64,000 nucleotides of DNA, from contig NZ_JAROCG010000001.1 in assembly GCF_030433645.1 (NCBI RefSeq), positions 1,922,001-1,986,000 of the forward strand, given 5' to 3'. Shown piece by piece: positions 1 through 9,179 of this stretch. This DNA is from Arthrobacter burdickii. Its GTDB lineage: Bacteria; Actinomycetota; Actinomycetes; Actinomycetales; Micrococcaceae. How positions within the stretch are numbered: position 1 is the stretch's first letter; each line of letters opens with the position of its first letter. The notes under the pieces were generated by a model, which saw nothing but the letters and a program-made list of their open reading frames with translations, made no database searches and was not told the origin of the DNA. The translations under genes and the position numbers were made by a program.

Positions 1-2113
1 CAAAGTCACCGAAGCCGCCGCCGCCGCCGTCGAACCCGCCGAAGCCACCGCCGCCGAAGCTCCCGCCGTCGCCGCCGAATCCACCGCCCCCGCCATCGCC
101 GTAGCCTCCGCCGAACCCGCCGCCGAACCCGCCGCCGCCGTTGAGGATGGACCCGAGCAGGATGCCGCCGAGCAGGGCTCCGCCCATGCCGTCCCCCCTG
201 CCGCCGTACATACCGCCCATGCCCATGCGGCCCCGGCCGAAGCCGTCCACGTCCTGCTCTGCCAGCTGGGCGGCCTGATCGGCCAGCACGGCCGCCTGCT
301 GGGCGTGGGACAGGGCCGTCACGGGGTCGGAGCGCTGGAGGTCGACGGCGTAGTCGAGGTTGCGCTCGGCTTCAGCCAGCCGCGTCCGTGCTTCGCTGCC
401 CACTCCGCCGCGCCGTGCCCGGATGTAGTCGGCTGTGCCCGAGATGCTCGACTGCGCGGCGATGATCGCGTGCTGGAGGGAGTCCTGGGCCCGCCGGACG
501 TTCTCGGCCTGGTCGCGGACGCCACCGAGGGCTGCGTCGAGCTGGGAGTGGGCGGCTTCGAGTCGCTGCAGGAGCGCCACGGGGTTGCTGCGGCCACGCT
601 GCAGCTCCTGCCGCACGGTCGTTACCGCGGACTGCACGGCCGCGACCGGTCCCGCCAGGTCGCGGTACTGTCCCGTCCGGTCCATGGCCTGGGCCTGGGC
701 GAGATCCTGCTCCGTCTCGGGGAGGGCATGCTCGAGCTCGCGCTCGGCCGCCGCCAGTTCTTCGGCACGCTTGTCGATCGCGTCCAGCAGGACCGTGCTC
801 TGGTGGACCGCTTCCTCCGCCGCCCGGACAGCGACGACGGCCCGTCCCGTGTCACCGGCGGCCATGCGCGACTGGGCTTCGGAAGCGGCGCTGTCGACGA
901 AGGAGAGCCGTTCGCGCGCCTGCTCGATGTTGTCGGCCACCTGGGAGGTCGCGGTCTCGAGGTAGCGGCCCTGCAGGGCACGGAGCGACTGCTCGGCCGC
1001 GGCGAACCGGCGGCCCGCCTCCCCGGCGGCAGTCTGGGCCCGGCGCAGGGCGTCCGGAGCGTTGCGCTCGAGCTCGCGCAGCCCGTCGAAGTCCGCCTTG
1101 TGTGCCTGCAGGGACGAGTTGACGTCCTCGCACCGGCGGATGATCTCGCCGAGCCATTGGCGCTGCTGCTGCTCGGTGTCGGGGATGTGGTCGTCGAGCT
1201 GCTGCTGCAGTTTGAACGACTCGCTCATGTGCTGCCGTGCCGCAGCGATGTCCTGCGAGAACGTCGTGATGGCTTCCCTGCCGTACTGGGCTTCAGCGAA
1301 GCCCAGTTCCTGCTCGCTGGACTTGATGGCGTCGTCGGCGGCGACGAGGAGGCTCCCGGCGCGCTTGCGCAGGTCCTCGACGCTCACCGAGGCAAGGGGG
1401 TCGACCACCTCGCCGTTCGCGGACGGCACCGGCCCGTAGCCGTACTCCTCGCGTTTCCTCTGCGCGCCCCTGCCGCCGCGGTTCTTGAGCAGCATGTACC
1501 CGCCGGCGCCGGCCACGGCGACGAGTCCGCCCACGAGGGCCAGGCCACCGAGGGCGCTGCCGCCGGTCGAACCGGTGCTTCCCGTCGAGTTCCCTTCTCG
1601 GGTGGAACCACCGGCGGAACTGCCCGAGAGTGCTTCCTCGGTGCCCTGCACCGCGGCCAGTCCGGCCCCTGCGAAGTCTCTGCCCTGCTGCAGTTCGGGC
1701 CCGATGAACTGGCTGTAGATGTCCTGGCCCTGTCCGCCGATGGCCGAGCCGCTCCCCACGACATAGGACGCGGCTCCCTGCTCGACGGCGATCGCCAGAA
1801 GCCCCTCGTTCGAGGTCTGGTCATTGAGCTGGGCCGTGGTCGTGGCCCACTGGTTACGATCCGTCGGGTTCTCGAAGGTGTCGACGTAGGCGACCCGGAC
1901 CGTGAAGCCCTCCTGCGACCGCAGGTCCTCGATCGCCGCCTCGAGCTCGCTCTCCTCGCTCGCGCTGAGGACACCCGCAGTGTCGGTGACATAGTCCCCG
2001 GAGGGGAAGGTGATCGGCTCGTCGGCGAAAGCCGCCGCACTCGAGACCAACGGGATCGCCACGACGGCGCCCAGGACAGCAGAGACGCGTATGCGCCTGC
2101 TCATCATTCGCAT
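1..2113 (-). CDS. TPM-domain (Psb32/MOLO-1-like) envelope protein, C-terminus cut by window edge
   Basis: This reading frame runs off the left edge without a stop, so 704 codons are visible. It starts at ATG 2113 with GAAGGG about 6 bases upstream; in-frame ATGs at 2107 and 2104 are alternatives. Residues 1-25 look like a signal peptide ending in a small-residue AAAFA stretch. A TPM domain follows (about 28-150, starting DYVTDTAGVLS), then a Ser/Gly/Thr linker, a membrane segment near 185-208, a long Glu/Gln/Ala-rich helical region (about 223-610) likely to form coiled coils, and a Gly/Phe-rich low-complexity tail from about 624 to the edge. The layout matches actinobacterial TPM-domain membrane proteins of unknown role. 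It is transcribed away from the HtrA-like gene; an envelope quality-control link is only an inference. Confidence 0.85.
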   Translation of the reverse strand, partial: MRMMSRRIRVSAVLGAVVAIPLVSSAAAFADEPITFPSGDYVTDTAGVLSASEESELEAAIEDLRSQEGFTVRVAYVDTFENPTDRNQWATTTAQLNDQTSNEGLLAIAVEQGAASYVVGSGSAIGGQGQDIYSQFIGPELQQGRDFAGAGLAAVQGTEEALSGSSAGGSTREGNSTGSTGSTGGSALGGLALVGGLVAVAGAGGYMLLKNRGGRGAQRKREEYGYGPVPSANGEVVDPLASVSVEDLRKRAGSLLVAADDAIKSSEQELGFAEAQYGREAITTFSQDIAAARQHMSESFKLQQQLDDHIPDTEQQQRQWLGEIIRRCEDVNSSLQAHKADFDGLRELERNAPDALRRAQTAAGEAGRRFAAAEQSLRALQGRYLETATSQVADNIEQARERLSFVDSAASEAQSRMAAGDTGRAVVAVRAAEEAVHQSTVLLDAIDKRAEELAAAERELEHALPETEQDLAQAQAMDRTGQYRDLAGPVAAVQSAVTTVRQELQRGRSNPVALLQRLEAAHSQLDAALGGVRDQAENVRRAQDSLQHAIIAAQSSISGTADYIRARRGGVGSEARTRLAEAERNLDYAVDLQRSDPVTALSHAQQAAVLADQAAQLAEQDVDGFGRGRMGMGGMYGGRGDGMGGALLGGILLGSILNGGGGFGGGFGGGYGDGGGGGFGGDGGSFGGGGFGGFDGGGGGFGDF

Positions 2114-2514
2114 TTTCGACCCTTCAGCACGTCCCCCGGACCCTACCGGTCCCAGGACTGGGGTCGGCGGACGCCGGAGGCTCCCTGTCTTCCCGATTCT
2201 ATGGTTGGGGTTCGGGAGCGTCCACCACCGCACCTATGCCCCTAGCGAAAGCGCGACGACGGTGAGCTCTGCTTCCCGTCGGCATGGTCCGCACCCCTAG
2301 CACGACGGCGGCCGGCAGGATCGCCCGTGGCCGGGCGGCCCCACCCGCCGCAGCGTCGCGGTGGGCAGGGGATACTGGGGGAGTCGCGACCCTTCTGCAG
2401 TCGGGTGGCATTGGATTCAGAGACAGCAACTTCTCAGAAACCGCACAGCAAACGCATGCTTGAGGCTCAGCGAAGGTTGCCATGATGTGGTCAACAGCAA
2501 CGAAAGGACCTCCC
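2114..2514. other. divergent intergenic region between TPM gene and htrA-like gene
   Basis: No convincing gene is present; the open frames crossing it are arginine-rich shadows. It must carry promoters for both divergent genes. A candidate promoter for the minus-strand gene is listed separately. On the plus strand the segment 2400-2500 is less GC-rich than its surroundings and ends in AAAGGA, the ribosome site of the protease gene. Confidence 0.6.
2196..2224 (-). promoter_or_regulatory. candidate sigma-70-type promoter for the TPM gene
   Basis: Read on the minus strand, TGGACG (2224-2219) and TAGAAT (2201-2196) are separated by 17 bases. The -10 is a good match to TANNNT and the -35 is a partial match to TTGACA. 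The 5' leader to ATG 2113 would be about 75 bases. Found by eye only. Confidence 0.35.
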
Positions 2515-4080
2515 ATGAACGAGCAGCCGGGCACCCCGGGCGCCGCAGATCGCCCCCTTCCTCCCCAGCCGTCCAACCCGCCGTCATGGGGAACGGGCTG
2601 GAACGGTCAGCACGCAGCGGCGGGCCAGTCGGGTCCCGACGGGCAGCACGACGCGGGACCGGCGTCCGAGGCATCCCCGGACACGACGGTCCAGCCGGCC
2701 GCTGCTACGCCGACCGCGCAGCATCCCGCCGTTTCCGGTCCTGTACAGGGGGCCCAGCACCAGGACTTCCCGCAGGACGCCCCTCATCCTGCCTATGCGG
2801 GGCACCAGCCCTTCTACGGCGGACAGAGCGGCAGCTACCCGTCGGCCCCGCAGCATGCGGGCGGACGAGCGGGGACCAGGGACCGCAAGCGCGTGGGGCT
2901 CGCGACCTTCGCCGCAGGAGTCCTCGTTGCCGGGCTCATCGGCGGCGGCGTGGCGACGGCCGGTTACAACGCGCTCGATGACAACTCGCCCGCCAGTACA
3001 TCGCAGGGCGCACCCGAGTCGATCGTGGTGAACAACACCGAGGACGTCAACACGATCACGGGGGCTGCAGTGACGGCCTCGCCGAGCGTCGTCACGATCG
3101 CCGTCAGCGGCGGCAGCGCCAGCGGCTCCGGATCGGGAATCATCCTCGACACGGACGGTCACATCCTCACGAACACCCACGTCGTCACCCTGGGCGGGCA
3201 AGTCTCGGACCCGACCGTCGAGGTCAAGCTCAATGACGGACGCGTCTTCCCGGCCACGGTGGTCGGAACGGATCCCCTGAGTGATCTCGCGGTGGTCAAG
3301 ATCGATGCCCCCGACCTGACCGCGGCAACCCTCGGGAACTCCGACGAGTTGAATGTCGGTGACACCGCGATCGCGATCGGTGCTCCGCTCGGACTGAGCG
3401 GAACGGTCACAGACGGCATTGTCTCCACCCTGAACAGGACCATCAGCGTGGCGTCCTCGGCAGTGCCGGAGGATTCGTCGGACAGCACCGAGTCCCAGGA
3501 CGGCGAAGGCTTCAACTTCCTGCCGCCGGGCGGATCCGGGTCGCAGCAGACGCAGGCACAGGGCTCGATCTACCTCAACGTCATCCAGACCGACGCCGCG
3601 ATCAACCAGGGCAACTCGGGCGGTGCCCTCGTGGACGCGGACGGAAAGATCATCGGTGTGAACGTGGCCATCGCATCGGCCGGTTCCGGCGAGTCCACCG
3701 GCAACATCGGAGTGGGTTTCTCGATCCCGATCAACTATGCGGACCGCATCGCGAAGGAGATCATCGCGAACGGTGAGGCGACCCACGGGTTCCTGGGGGT
3801 CAGCGTCACGCCGGCCGCAGGCGACGGATCCCAGAGCACGTCCACCTTCTCGTCCGGCGCGCTCGTCGAGTCGGTGGAGCCGGATTCACCCGCGGAGGAC
3901 GCCGCGCTGCAGGTGGGAGACGTCATCACCAAGGTGGGGAACTTCACCGTCAGCGACCCGGAGTCCCTGACGGCTGCGGTGCGGTTCCAGACGGTGGGAC
4001 AGCAGGTCCCGGTGGAGATCACGCGCGGAGGAGACTCCCGCACCGTCGAGGTCACGCTCGCGCAGGCGCCGACCCCGTAG
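2515..4080 (+). CDS. HtrA/DegP-like S1C serine protease with PDZ domain
   Basis: 521-aa membrane-anchored trypsin-fold protease. ATG 2515 was chosen because AAAGGA lies 7 bases upstream; an in-frame ATG at 2482 lacks such a site. The first ~120 residues are Pro/Gln/Gly-rich and probably cytoplasmic. One membrane segment lies at about 125-150, then the protease domain. The catalytic triad is visible as His222 (TNTHVV), Asp257 (SDLAVV) and Ser368 (QGNSGG). A PDZ domain follows from about 424 (HGFLGVSV), including GDVITKVG. The layout matches actinobacterial HtrA/PepD-type proteases that act outside the membrane on damaged envelope proteins. The gene is monocistronic and ends at a strong palindrome. 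Confidence 0.93.
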   Translation: MNEQPGTPGAADRPLPPQPSNPPSWGTGWNGQHAAAGQSGPDGQHDAGPASEASPDTTVQPAAATPTAQHPAVSGPVQGAQHQDFPQDAPHPAYAGHQPFYGGQSGSYPSAPQHAGGRAGTRDRKRVGLATFAAGVLVAGLIGGGVATAGYNALDDNSPASTSQGAPESIVVNNTEDVNTITGAAVTASPSVVTIAVSGGSASGSGSGIILDTDGHILTNTHVVTLGGQVSDPTVEVKLNDGRVFPATVVGTDPLSDLAVVKIDAPDLTAATLGNSDELNVGDTAIAIGAPLGLSGTVTDGIVSTLNRTISVASSAVPEDSSDSTESQDGEGFNFLPPGGSGSQQTQAQGSIYLNVIQTDAAINQGNSGGALVDADGKIIGVNVAIASAGSGESTGNIGVGFSIPINYADRIAKEIIANGEATHGFLGVSVTPAAGDGSQSTSTFSSGALVESVEPDSPAEDAALQVGDVITKVGNFTVSDPESLTAAVRFQTVGQQVPVEITRGGDSRTVEVTLAQAPTP

Positions 4081-4114
4081 GTCGACCCGGCAGGTCTGCA
4101 TGCAGGCGAACAAC

Positions 4115-4154
4115 GCGATCGAGGCGGTCCCGGATCCGGGACCGCCTCGATCGC
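4115..4154 (+). terminator. perfect 40-bp palindrome, probable terminator of the protease gene
   Basis: The 20-base left arm (starts GCGATCGAGG) is exactly the reverse complement of the right arm, with a GGATCC centre. It begins 34 bases after the protease stop and precedes etfB. There is no downstream T-run, which is common for terminators in GC-rich actinobacteria. Confidence 0.7.
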
Positions 4155-4258
4155 TTCACGGGCCGGGAGCAGGACGACGGCGGCGGCGCCGGGCGGACGC
4201 CGACGTCACCTATGGTTAGCTAGTCGATGGGAAGATCCCCGAACGAGGAAGGTCATCA

Positions 4259-5086
4259 ATGGACGAGGCTCCAGCTCCCGGACTGCGCATCGCGGTCCTC
4301 GTGAAGCATGTTCCTGATGCTCAGTTCGACCGCCACATCAGCAGCGATGACCTGACGACGGTACGCGCCGAGAGCATCCTCTCAGAACTGGACGAGTACG
4401 CGCTCGAAGCGGCCCTCCAGCTCGTCGAAGCCCATGGGGGAGCGGCGGCCGGCCATCGCGTCACAGCCATTACGATGGGCCCCGCGGCTGCGGTCGGCGC
4501 GGTCAAGAAGTCCCTCCAGATCGGCGCCCATGACGGAGTGCACCTCACGGACGAGGCGCTCCGCGGATCCGACGCCTCGGCCACCTCCAGGGCCCTCGCC
4601 GCCCTCCTGCAGCACGCCGGACCGTTCGACCTCGTCCTCACGGGCATGGCGTCCACGGACGGTGAGACCTCCCTGGTCCCTGCGCAGCTCGCCGAGCGGC
4701 TCGCCCTGCCCCAGGTGACCTTCGCGGCGTCGCTCGACCTGACGCGTGAGGACAGCGGCTGGAAGCTCGCCGCGCGCCGCGACAACGACACCTTCGCCGA
4801 GACCATCGAAGCGCCCCTGCCGGCGCTGGTATCCGTGACGGACCAGATCAACGAGCCCCGGTATCCGAACTTCAAGGGCATCATGGCGGCCAAGAAGAAG
4901 CAGATCCAGGTCCTTTCGCTCGCCGATGTGGGGCTTCAGCCCGATCAGGTCGGCTTCGCCGGGTCCTGGACGAGGATCGAGGCGGCAGCCCCGAGGCCGC
5001 CGCGCAGCCAGGGGATCGTCATCACCGACGAGGGCGACGCCGGTATCCGGCTCGTCGACTTCCTCGCGGGACAGAAACTCCTCTAG
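4259..5086 (+). CDS. etfB: electron transfer flavoprotein beta subunit
   Basis: 275-aa ETF beta subunit. ETF accepts electrons from acyl-CoA and related dehydrogenases and passes them to the respiratory chain; the beta subunit holds AMP and pairs with the alpha subunit. The N-terminus RIAVLVKHVPD is the family start, and DLVLTGMASTDGETS plus the VSVTDQINEPRYP stretch are typical. Start is ATG 4259 with an AGGAAGG site. The alpha subunit follows 41 bases later, so the two are almost certainly one operon. In mycobacteria the equivalents are fixA/fixB. Confidence 0.95.
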   Translation: MDEAPAPGLRIAVLVKHVPDAQFDRHISSDDLTTVRAESILSELDEYALEAALQLVEAHGGAAAGHRVTAITMGPAAAVGAVKKSLQIGAHDGVHLTDEALRGSDASATSRALAALLQHAGPFDLVLTGMASTDGETSLVPAQLAERLALPQVTFAASLDLTREDSGWKLAARRDNDTFAETIEAPLPALVSVTDQINEPRYPNFKGIMAAKKKQIQVLSLADVGLQPDQVGFAGSWTRIEAAAPRPPRSQGIVITDEGDAGIRLVDFLAGQKLL

Positions 5087-5127
5087 TCCGTCCTTCGCCG
5101 CACCAACCGTTGCAGGAGACTCTTCCC

Positions 5128-6072
5128 ATGACTACCGTCCTCGTATTCCTGGACCATCCCGGAGCCAGCCTCGCCAAGAGCGAGAGGGAGCTCCTCTCGC
5201 TGGGTGCTTCCCTCGGCGAAGTCGCCGTCGCCCTCGCTGACGACGCGGACCCGGCGTACCTCGACGGCGTCGGGTCGTACGGTGTGCAGGAGGTCTACCG
5301 GCCCGACGCCGCCGTCTCCGAGGTGCTCGTGGCAGGCAAGGCCGCGTTCCTTGCGGGCGCCGTCCGCGCGGCCGGCGCGGACATCGTCCTGCTGGGCAAC
5401 TCCTACGAGGCGAAGGAGATCGCGGCGCGGGCAGGGGTCCGGCTCGAGTCCGGCGTGATCACGGACGTCGTCGGTCTCAGCAGTGACCTTACGGCCACGA
5501 AGTCGGATTTCGCAGGCTCCTACACGGTCGACTGTCGCGTGACGACCGGCGTCCCGATCCTCACGATCAAACCCAACAGCGTGGAGGCAGTCGAAGCGGG
5601 CCTTCCGTCGTCGCCGCGTGAGGTACGGATCCCCGTCGAGCTGCCGCCGGCCGCAGCGCGCGTCACCGGCCGTGTCGAGAAGCCGGTCAGCGGCAGGCCC
5701 GAACTGACCGAGGCACGGGTCATCGTCGCAGGCGGCCGCGGCGTCGATGGAAACTTCGGGCCGCTGGAGGAGCTGGCCGATGCGCTCGGCGGTGCTGTCG
5801 GAGCGTCGAGGGCTGCGACCGACGCGGGCTGGATCGAGCACTCGGCACAAATCGGACAGACGGGCAAGACGGTGTCGCCGCAGCTGTACATCTCGGCCGG
5901 GATCTCGGGGGCCATTCAGCAGAAAGCAGGGATGCAGACGTCCAGGGTGATCGTCGCGATCAACAAGGACGCCGACTCTCCCGTCTTCGAGATCGCCGAC
6001 TTCGGCATCGTCGGAGACCTGTTCACGGTGCTGCCCCAAGCCACCGAGGAAATCCGGAAGCGCGGCCTGTAG
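5128..6072 (+). CDS. etfA: electron transfer flavoprotein alpha subunit
   Basis: 314-aa ETF alpha subunit, the FAD-binding partner of the preceding gene. ATG 5128 is chosen over the longer frame at 5110 because AGGAGA lies at proper spacing and MTTVLVFLDH is the usual N-terminus. The C-terminal FAD domain is clear: GGRGVDGNFGPLEELADALG, then GQTGKTVSPQLYISAGISGA and INKDADSPVFEIADFGIVGD. Operon with etfB upstream and the PIG-L deacetylase immediately downstream. Confidence 0.96.
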   Translation: MTTVLVFLDHPGASLAKSERELLSLGASLGEVAVALADDADPAYLDGVGSYGVQEVYRPDAAVSEVLVAGKAAFLAGAVRAAGADIVLLGNSYEAKEIAARAGVRLESGVITDVVGLSSDLTATKSDFAGSYTVDCRVTTGVPILTIKPNSVEAVEAGLPSSPREVRIPVELPPAAARVTGRVEKPVSGRPELTEARVIVAGGRGVDGNFGPLEELADALGGAVGASRAATDAGWIEHSAQIGQTGKTVSPQLYISAGISGAIQQKAGMQTSRVIVAINKDADSPVFEIADFGIVGDLFTVLPQATEEIRKRGL

Positions 6073-6078
6073 GACGTG

Positions 6079-6825
6079 ATGGATGGCCTGGGATCCGCTC
6101 CCGAACGCGTACTGGTCTTCGCCGCGCACCCCGACGACATCGACTTCGGAGCAGCTGCCACCATTGCCGGATGGACCGCCGCTGGTACGTCCGTCAGCTA
6201 TTGCATCCTGACCGACGGTGACGCCGGCGGGTTCTCCGACGAGGACCGGCCGGGTATCGCTTCCCTCCGCCGCGCGGAGCAGCGTGCCGCGGCGGAAATC
6301 GTCGGCGTCAGCGATGTCACCTTCCTGGGGGAGCCGGACGGCTACCTCGAGCCGACGGACGACGTGATCCGCCAAATCGTGCGCCGGATGCGGGAGGTCC
6401 GTCCGGACATCGTGGTGTCGATGCACCCGGAACGGAGCTGGGATCGGATCCAGAAGAGCCACCCGGACCACCTCGCTTGTGGGGAGGCTGTCACGAGGGC
6501 CATCTACCCGGCTGTGGAGAACCCCTTCGCCTATCCCGAACTCGAGGCGGCGGGGCTCAGGAGTTTCCGGGTTCCCTGGCTGTGGTTCTACGGGGGACCG
6601 GCCCACCTCGAGAACCGCTACGTCGACGTGACAGGGTCGGAGGACCGGAAGATCGCGGCCATCACCGCGCACCGCAGCCAGCATCCCGACGTCGAGCGAA
6701 TGCAGTCGAGGGTTCGGGCCATCCTGCGGGACAACGCCCGGCGCGGCGGACTGCCCGAAGGACGCAGTGCCGAGTCCTTCCATGTTGTCGGTATCAACAC
6801 GGATGAGACCATCGCGGGCTTCTAG
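6079..6825 (+). CDS. PIG-L family zinc-dependent deacetylase
   Basis: 248-aa LmbE/PIG-L-type N-acyl hydrolase. The zinc motif AHPDDID near residues 15-21 and the distal HPDH near 133-136 are both present. The family includes MshB (mycothiol synthesis), Mca and GlcNAc-PI deacetylases; the substrate here cannot be told from sequence. GTG 6076 or ATG 6079 could start it; either lies within 7 bases of the etfA stop, so it is probably co-transcribed and translationally coupled with the ETF genes. No obvious functional link to ETF is known. Confidence 0.88.
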   Translation: MDGLGSAPERVLVFAAHPDDIDFGAAATIAGWTAAGTSVSYCILTDGDAGGFSDEDRPGIASLRRAEQRAAAEIVGVSDVTFLGEPDGYLEPTDDVIRQIVRRMREVRPDIVVSMHPERSWDRIQKSHPDHLACGEAVTRAIYPAVENPFAYPELEAAGLRSFRVPWLWFYGGPAHLENRYVDVTGSEDRKIAAITAHRSQHPDVERMQSRVRAILRDNARRGGLPEGRSAESFHVVGINTDETIAGF

Positions 6826-7031
6826 CGGTACTGGGACAGGCGTTGGTTCCGCGGTGAGAAGCCAGCCGGTCCTGTCCGCGCGGCGTAGGCGGGTGGAGTC
6901 GGCGGGGTCATGCTGTCTTCAGGGGAGGTGGGTCCACACCCCGGTTTGTGTGTGGATGAGGAGGGTCCTTAGTTGTCCACATACGCTCCCGAGGACACTG
7001 GAGTAGTACGTGTGTTCGATAAATTTGGGGT
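6826..7031. other. intergenic region before DUF222-HNH gene
   Basis: No gene. A 7-bp inverted repeat (TCCACAC at 6933-6939, GTGTGGA at 6950-6956) with a 10-base loop may end the etf transcript. Just before the next start the sequence turns AT-richer (TTCGATAAATTTGGGGT), which could hold a -10 element and a short leader. Confidence 0.5.
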
Positions 7032-8849
7032 ATGACTATCGCCCCGATCGAGCGCTCCGCGCAGACCCCGTCTTTAGTCGAGTCGGCGTGCGGTGTGTTG
7101 ACGGAGTGTGCCCGGGAGGTGAGCCTGCAGGGCCGTGTGCTGTCCCGGTCGGAGGCGCTGCAGCTCATCGTCGACGTCGAACAGGCCTCGAGGATCGTGG
7201 ATCACCTGCAGGTCCTCGCCGCACGCTTGGCCGAAGAGCACTACCGGGTCGAAGAGCCTGAACCGGGCAGTACGTCCGGGACCGCATCGCTTCTGGCCCG
7301 GGCGGAACAGGCTATCCGTGTCGAGGCCCCGGCTCCAGCCGGTTCCAGCACCGCTTCCTCGGGCACCGCCTCCTTCGATGCGGCATGGTCCGGCACCCCT
7401 GGTACCTGGGGGACCTCGGGCGCCGCTTCCTCGGACGCCGCATTGCCCGACCGTGACGGCGCCCTGTCGTCCACGCGGGGTGCTGGGGCGGGGGCAGCAG
7501 CGGATGGGTTTCGGGATTGCGCGGACTTCCTCCGCGGCACCCTCGGGATCAGCCGTGCCGAGGCCCGGCGCCGGCTGGCCCTGGCCGAGCTGGTGCTGCC
7601 GCGGATGTCCCCGACGGGCGCGGCACTGCCGGCCCGGCTGGGAACCCTCGGCGCGGCGGCGCAGGCGGCCCTGGTCAGTGGTCGGGCCGCGACGATCGTC
7701 TCCCAGGCCGTGCACCGGGTGCAGTCCTTCGCGACTCCGGAGCAGGTCGAGTCGATGGAGGAGAACCTGACCCGGCAGGCGGTGGAGTCCGACGAGGACA
7801 TCCTGCGGGTCCTGGCCCACCGGTGGGAGGGTGTCCTGGATCAGGACGGGCAGGAACCATCGGAGAAAGTGCTCCGGGCACGCCAGGGCGTGTTCCTCAA
7901 GGGCCGGCGCCACGGACTGCACGTGCTGGAAATCGGTGCCACCGACGAGCAGTTCGAACACCTCGCCACCGTCATGAACACCGCCACGAATCCCAGGGCG
8001 CTCCCCGGCCACACCAACGGTGCGGGTGCCGCCGGTGCCGCCGGTGCTGCAGAGAGCGACACCGGATCAGACTCAGACGACGCATCAGGCAGAGGCTCAG
8101 GCTGGGGTGCGGGATCAGGCACGGGCTCAGGCACAGGCCCGGGGGTGTTCGGTGATCCGGAGGGTCCGACGAGGGCCCAGCTGCTGCTGGAAGGACTGGT
8201 CGGCGCCTGCCGGATCGCTCTAAGCACGACCGGTCTTCCCGCCACCGGCGGTCACCGACCCCAGGTGATGGTCACCATCCACTACCAGGACCTCCTCGGC
8301 CAGACCCAGGACCTCGCCCAGGTTCTCACCGGACGGACCCAGCGGGCAGGTCAGCGGGCAGGTCAGCGGCCGGGCCAGCGTCCGGGGCAGCGTCCGGGGC
8401 AGGCGGTCTTCGCCGGGCAGGTCAGCGCCAGGAGCATCCGGCGGATCGCCTGCGACGCGGACATCATCCCGGTCGTCCTCGGCGGGGCGGGCCAGGTCCT
8501 GGACCTCGGGAGAGCCCAGCGCCTCTTCCCACCGCACCTGCGCCGGGCACTGGTCGCCCGGGACAAGGGCTGCGCCTTCCCGGACTGTTCCATCCCGGCA
8601 CCCTGGTGCGAAGCCCACCACATCGACCCCTGGTCCAAGGGCGGCAGCACAAGTATCAGCAATGGAGTGCTGCTGTGCTCACGCCACCACCACCTCATCC
8701 ACCAAGGCCACTGGAAGATAGAACCCCGGGACGGTGTCCCCTGGTTCCACGCACCAGGACACCCAGGCCGGGCAGGCACACCCCGCACCAACACCTACTG
8801 GCAGGCCGGACAGATCGTCCACGACCAACTCCACCAACTACGCGACTAA
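7032..8849 (+). CDS. DUF222 / HNH endonuclease-domain protein
   Basis: 605-aa protein of the DUF222-HNH (13E12-like) family, which is often multicopy in actinobacterial genomes and whose role is unsettled. DUF222 covers roughly residues 20-440, interrupted by low-complexity inserts (Ser/Thr/Ala-rich near 75-150; Gly/Ala/Ser repeats near 335-375; an AGQRPGQR-type repeat near 437-456). The HNH domain is at about 500-560: the CAFPDC and LLCSRHHHLIH segments supply the zinc and metal ligands, with catalytic-region EAHHIDPW. ATG 7032 follows GGGG. Directly after the stop lie seven 39-bp tandem repeats. The family is suspected to be mobile or homing-like, but no end repeats were seen. Confidence 0.9.
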   Translation: MTIAPIERSAQTPSLVESACGVLTECAREVSLQGRVLSRSEALQLIVDVEQASRIVDHLQVLAARLAEEHYRVEEPEPGSTSGTASLLARAEQAIRVEAPAPAGSSTASSGTASFDAAWSGTPGTWGTSGAASSDAALPDRDGALSSTRGAGAGAAADGFRDCADFLRGTLGISRAEARRRLALAELVLPRMSPTGAALPARLGTLGAAAQAALVSGRAATIVSQAVHRVQSFATPEQVESMEENLTRQAVESDEDILRVLAHRWEGVLDQDGQEPSEKVLRARQGVFLKGRRHGLHVLEIGATDEQFEHLATVMNTATNPRALPGHTNGAGAAGAAGAAESDTGSDSDDASGRGSGWGAGSGTGSGTGPGVFGDPEGPTRAQLLLEGLVGACRIALSTTGLPATGGHRPQVMVTIHYQDLLGQTQDLAQVLTGRTQRAGQRAGQRPGQRPGQRPGQAVFAGQVSARSIRRIACDADIIPVVLGGAGQVLDLGRAQRLFPPHLRRALVARDKGCAFPDCSIPAPWCEAHHIDPWSKGGSTSISNGVLLCSRHHHLIHQGHWKIEPRDGVPWFHAPGHPGRAGTPRTNTYWQAGQIVHDQLHQLRD

Positions 8850-8906
8850 GAGCTGGCACGCGACGAAGTCCTCGAGGACCAACCCCGGGCTACCCCCACC
8901 AGCTTT

Positions 8907-9179
8907 GGCTGGAACCTGCCGGAACAGACAGAATCCGCTAGCCCTGACTGGGATTGGCCCTAACAGACAGAGCCCGCCAACCCGGGCTGGAACCGGCCCG
9001 AACAGACAGAGCCAGCCAACGCCGGCTGGAACCGGCCCGCAAAGACAGAGCCAGCCAGCGCCGGCTGGAACCGGCTCGCACAAGCAGACCGGGTCGGCCT
9101 TGGCTGGAACCCACCGGAACAGACAGAGCCGGCCAACCCTGACTGGAACCAACCGGAACAGGCCAGATCAGGCCAGAAG
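8907..9179. repeat. seven contiguous 39-bp tandem repeats downstream of the HNH gene
   Basis: Units begin at 8907, 8946, 8985, 9024, 9063, 9102 and 9141, each exactly 39 bp. The core is GGCTGGAACCGGCCCGAACA followed by GACAGAGCCAGCCAACGCC. Units 3 and 4 are nearly identical; 1, 2 and 5-7 are degraded. Each junction can form a small inverted repeat (GCCGG, six bases, CCGGC). Because 39 is a multiple of 3, several frames stay open on both strands, one reading a 13-residue repeat like AGTGPNRQSQPTP; no start or ribosome site supports translation. Confidence 0.9.

Noticed and set aside
305-2245. 646-codon plus-strand open frame opposite the TPM-domain gene
   Set aside because: Low-complexity, Arg/Gly/Leu-rich, no motifs; the minus-strand reading has a signal peptide, TPM domain and ribosome site.
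8907-9179. Possible CRISPR array
   Set aside because: The 39-bp units are contiguous with no unique spacers and no cas genes are nearby.
7032-9179. Insertion sequence or intein/homing intron around the HNH gene
   Set aside because: No terminal inverted repeats, target duplications, transposase or interrupted host gene could be found.
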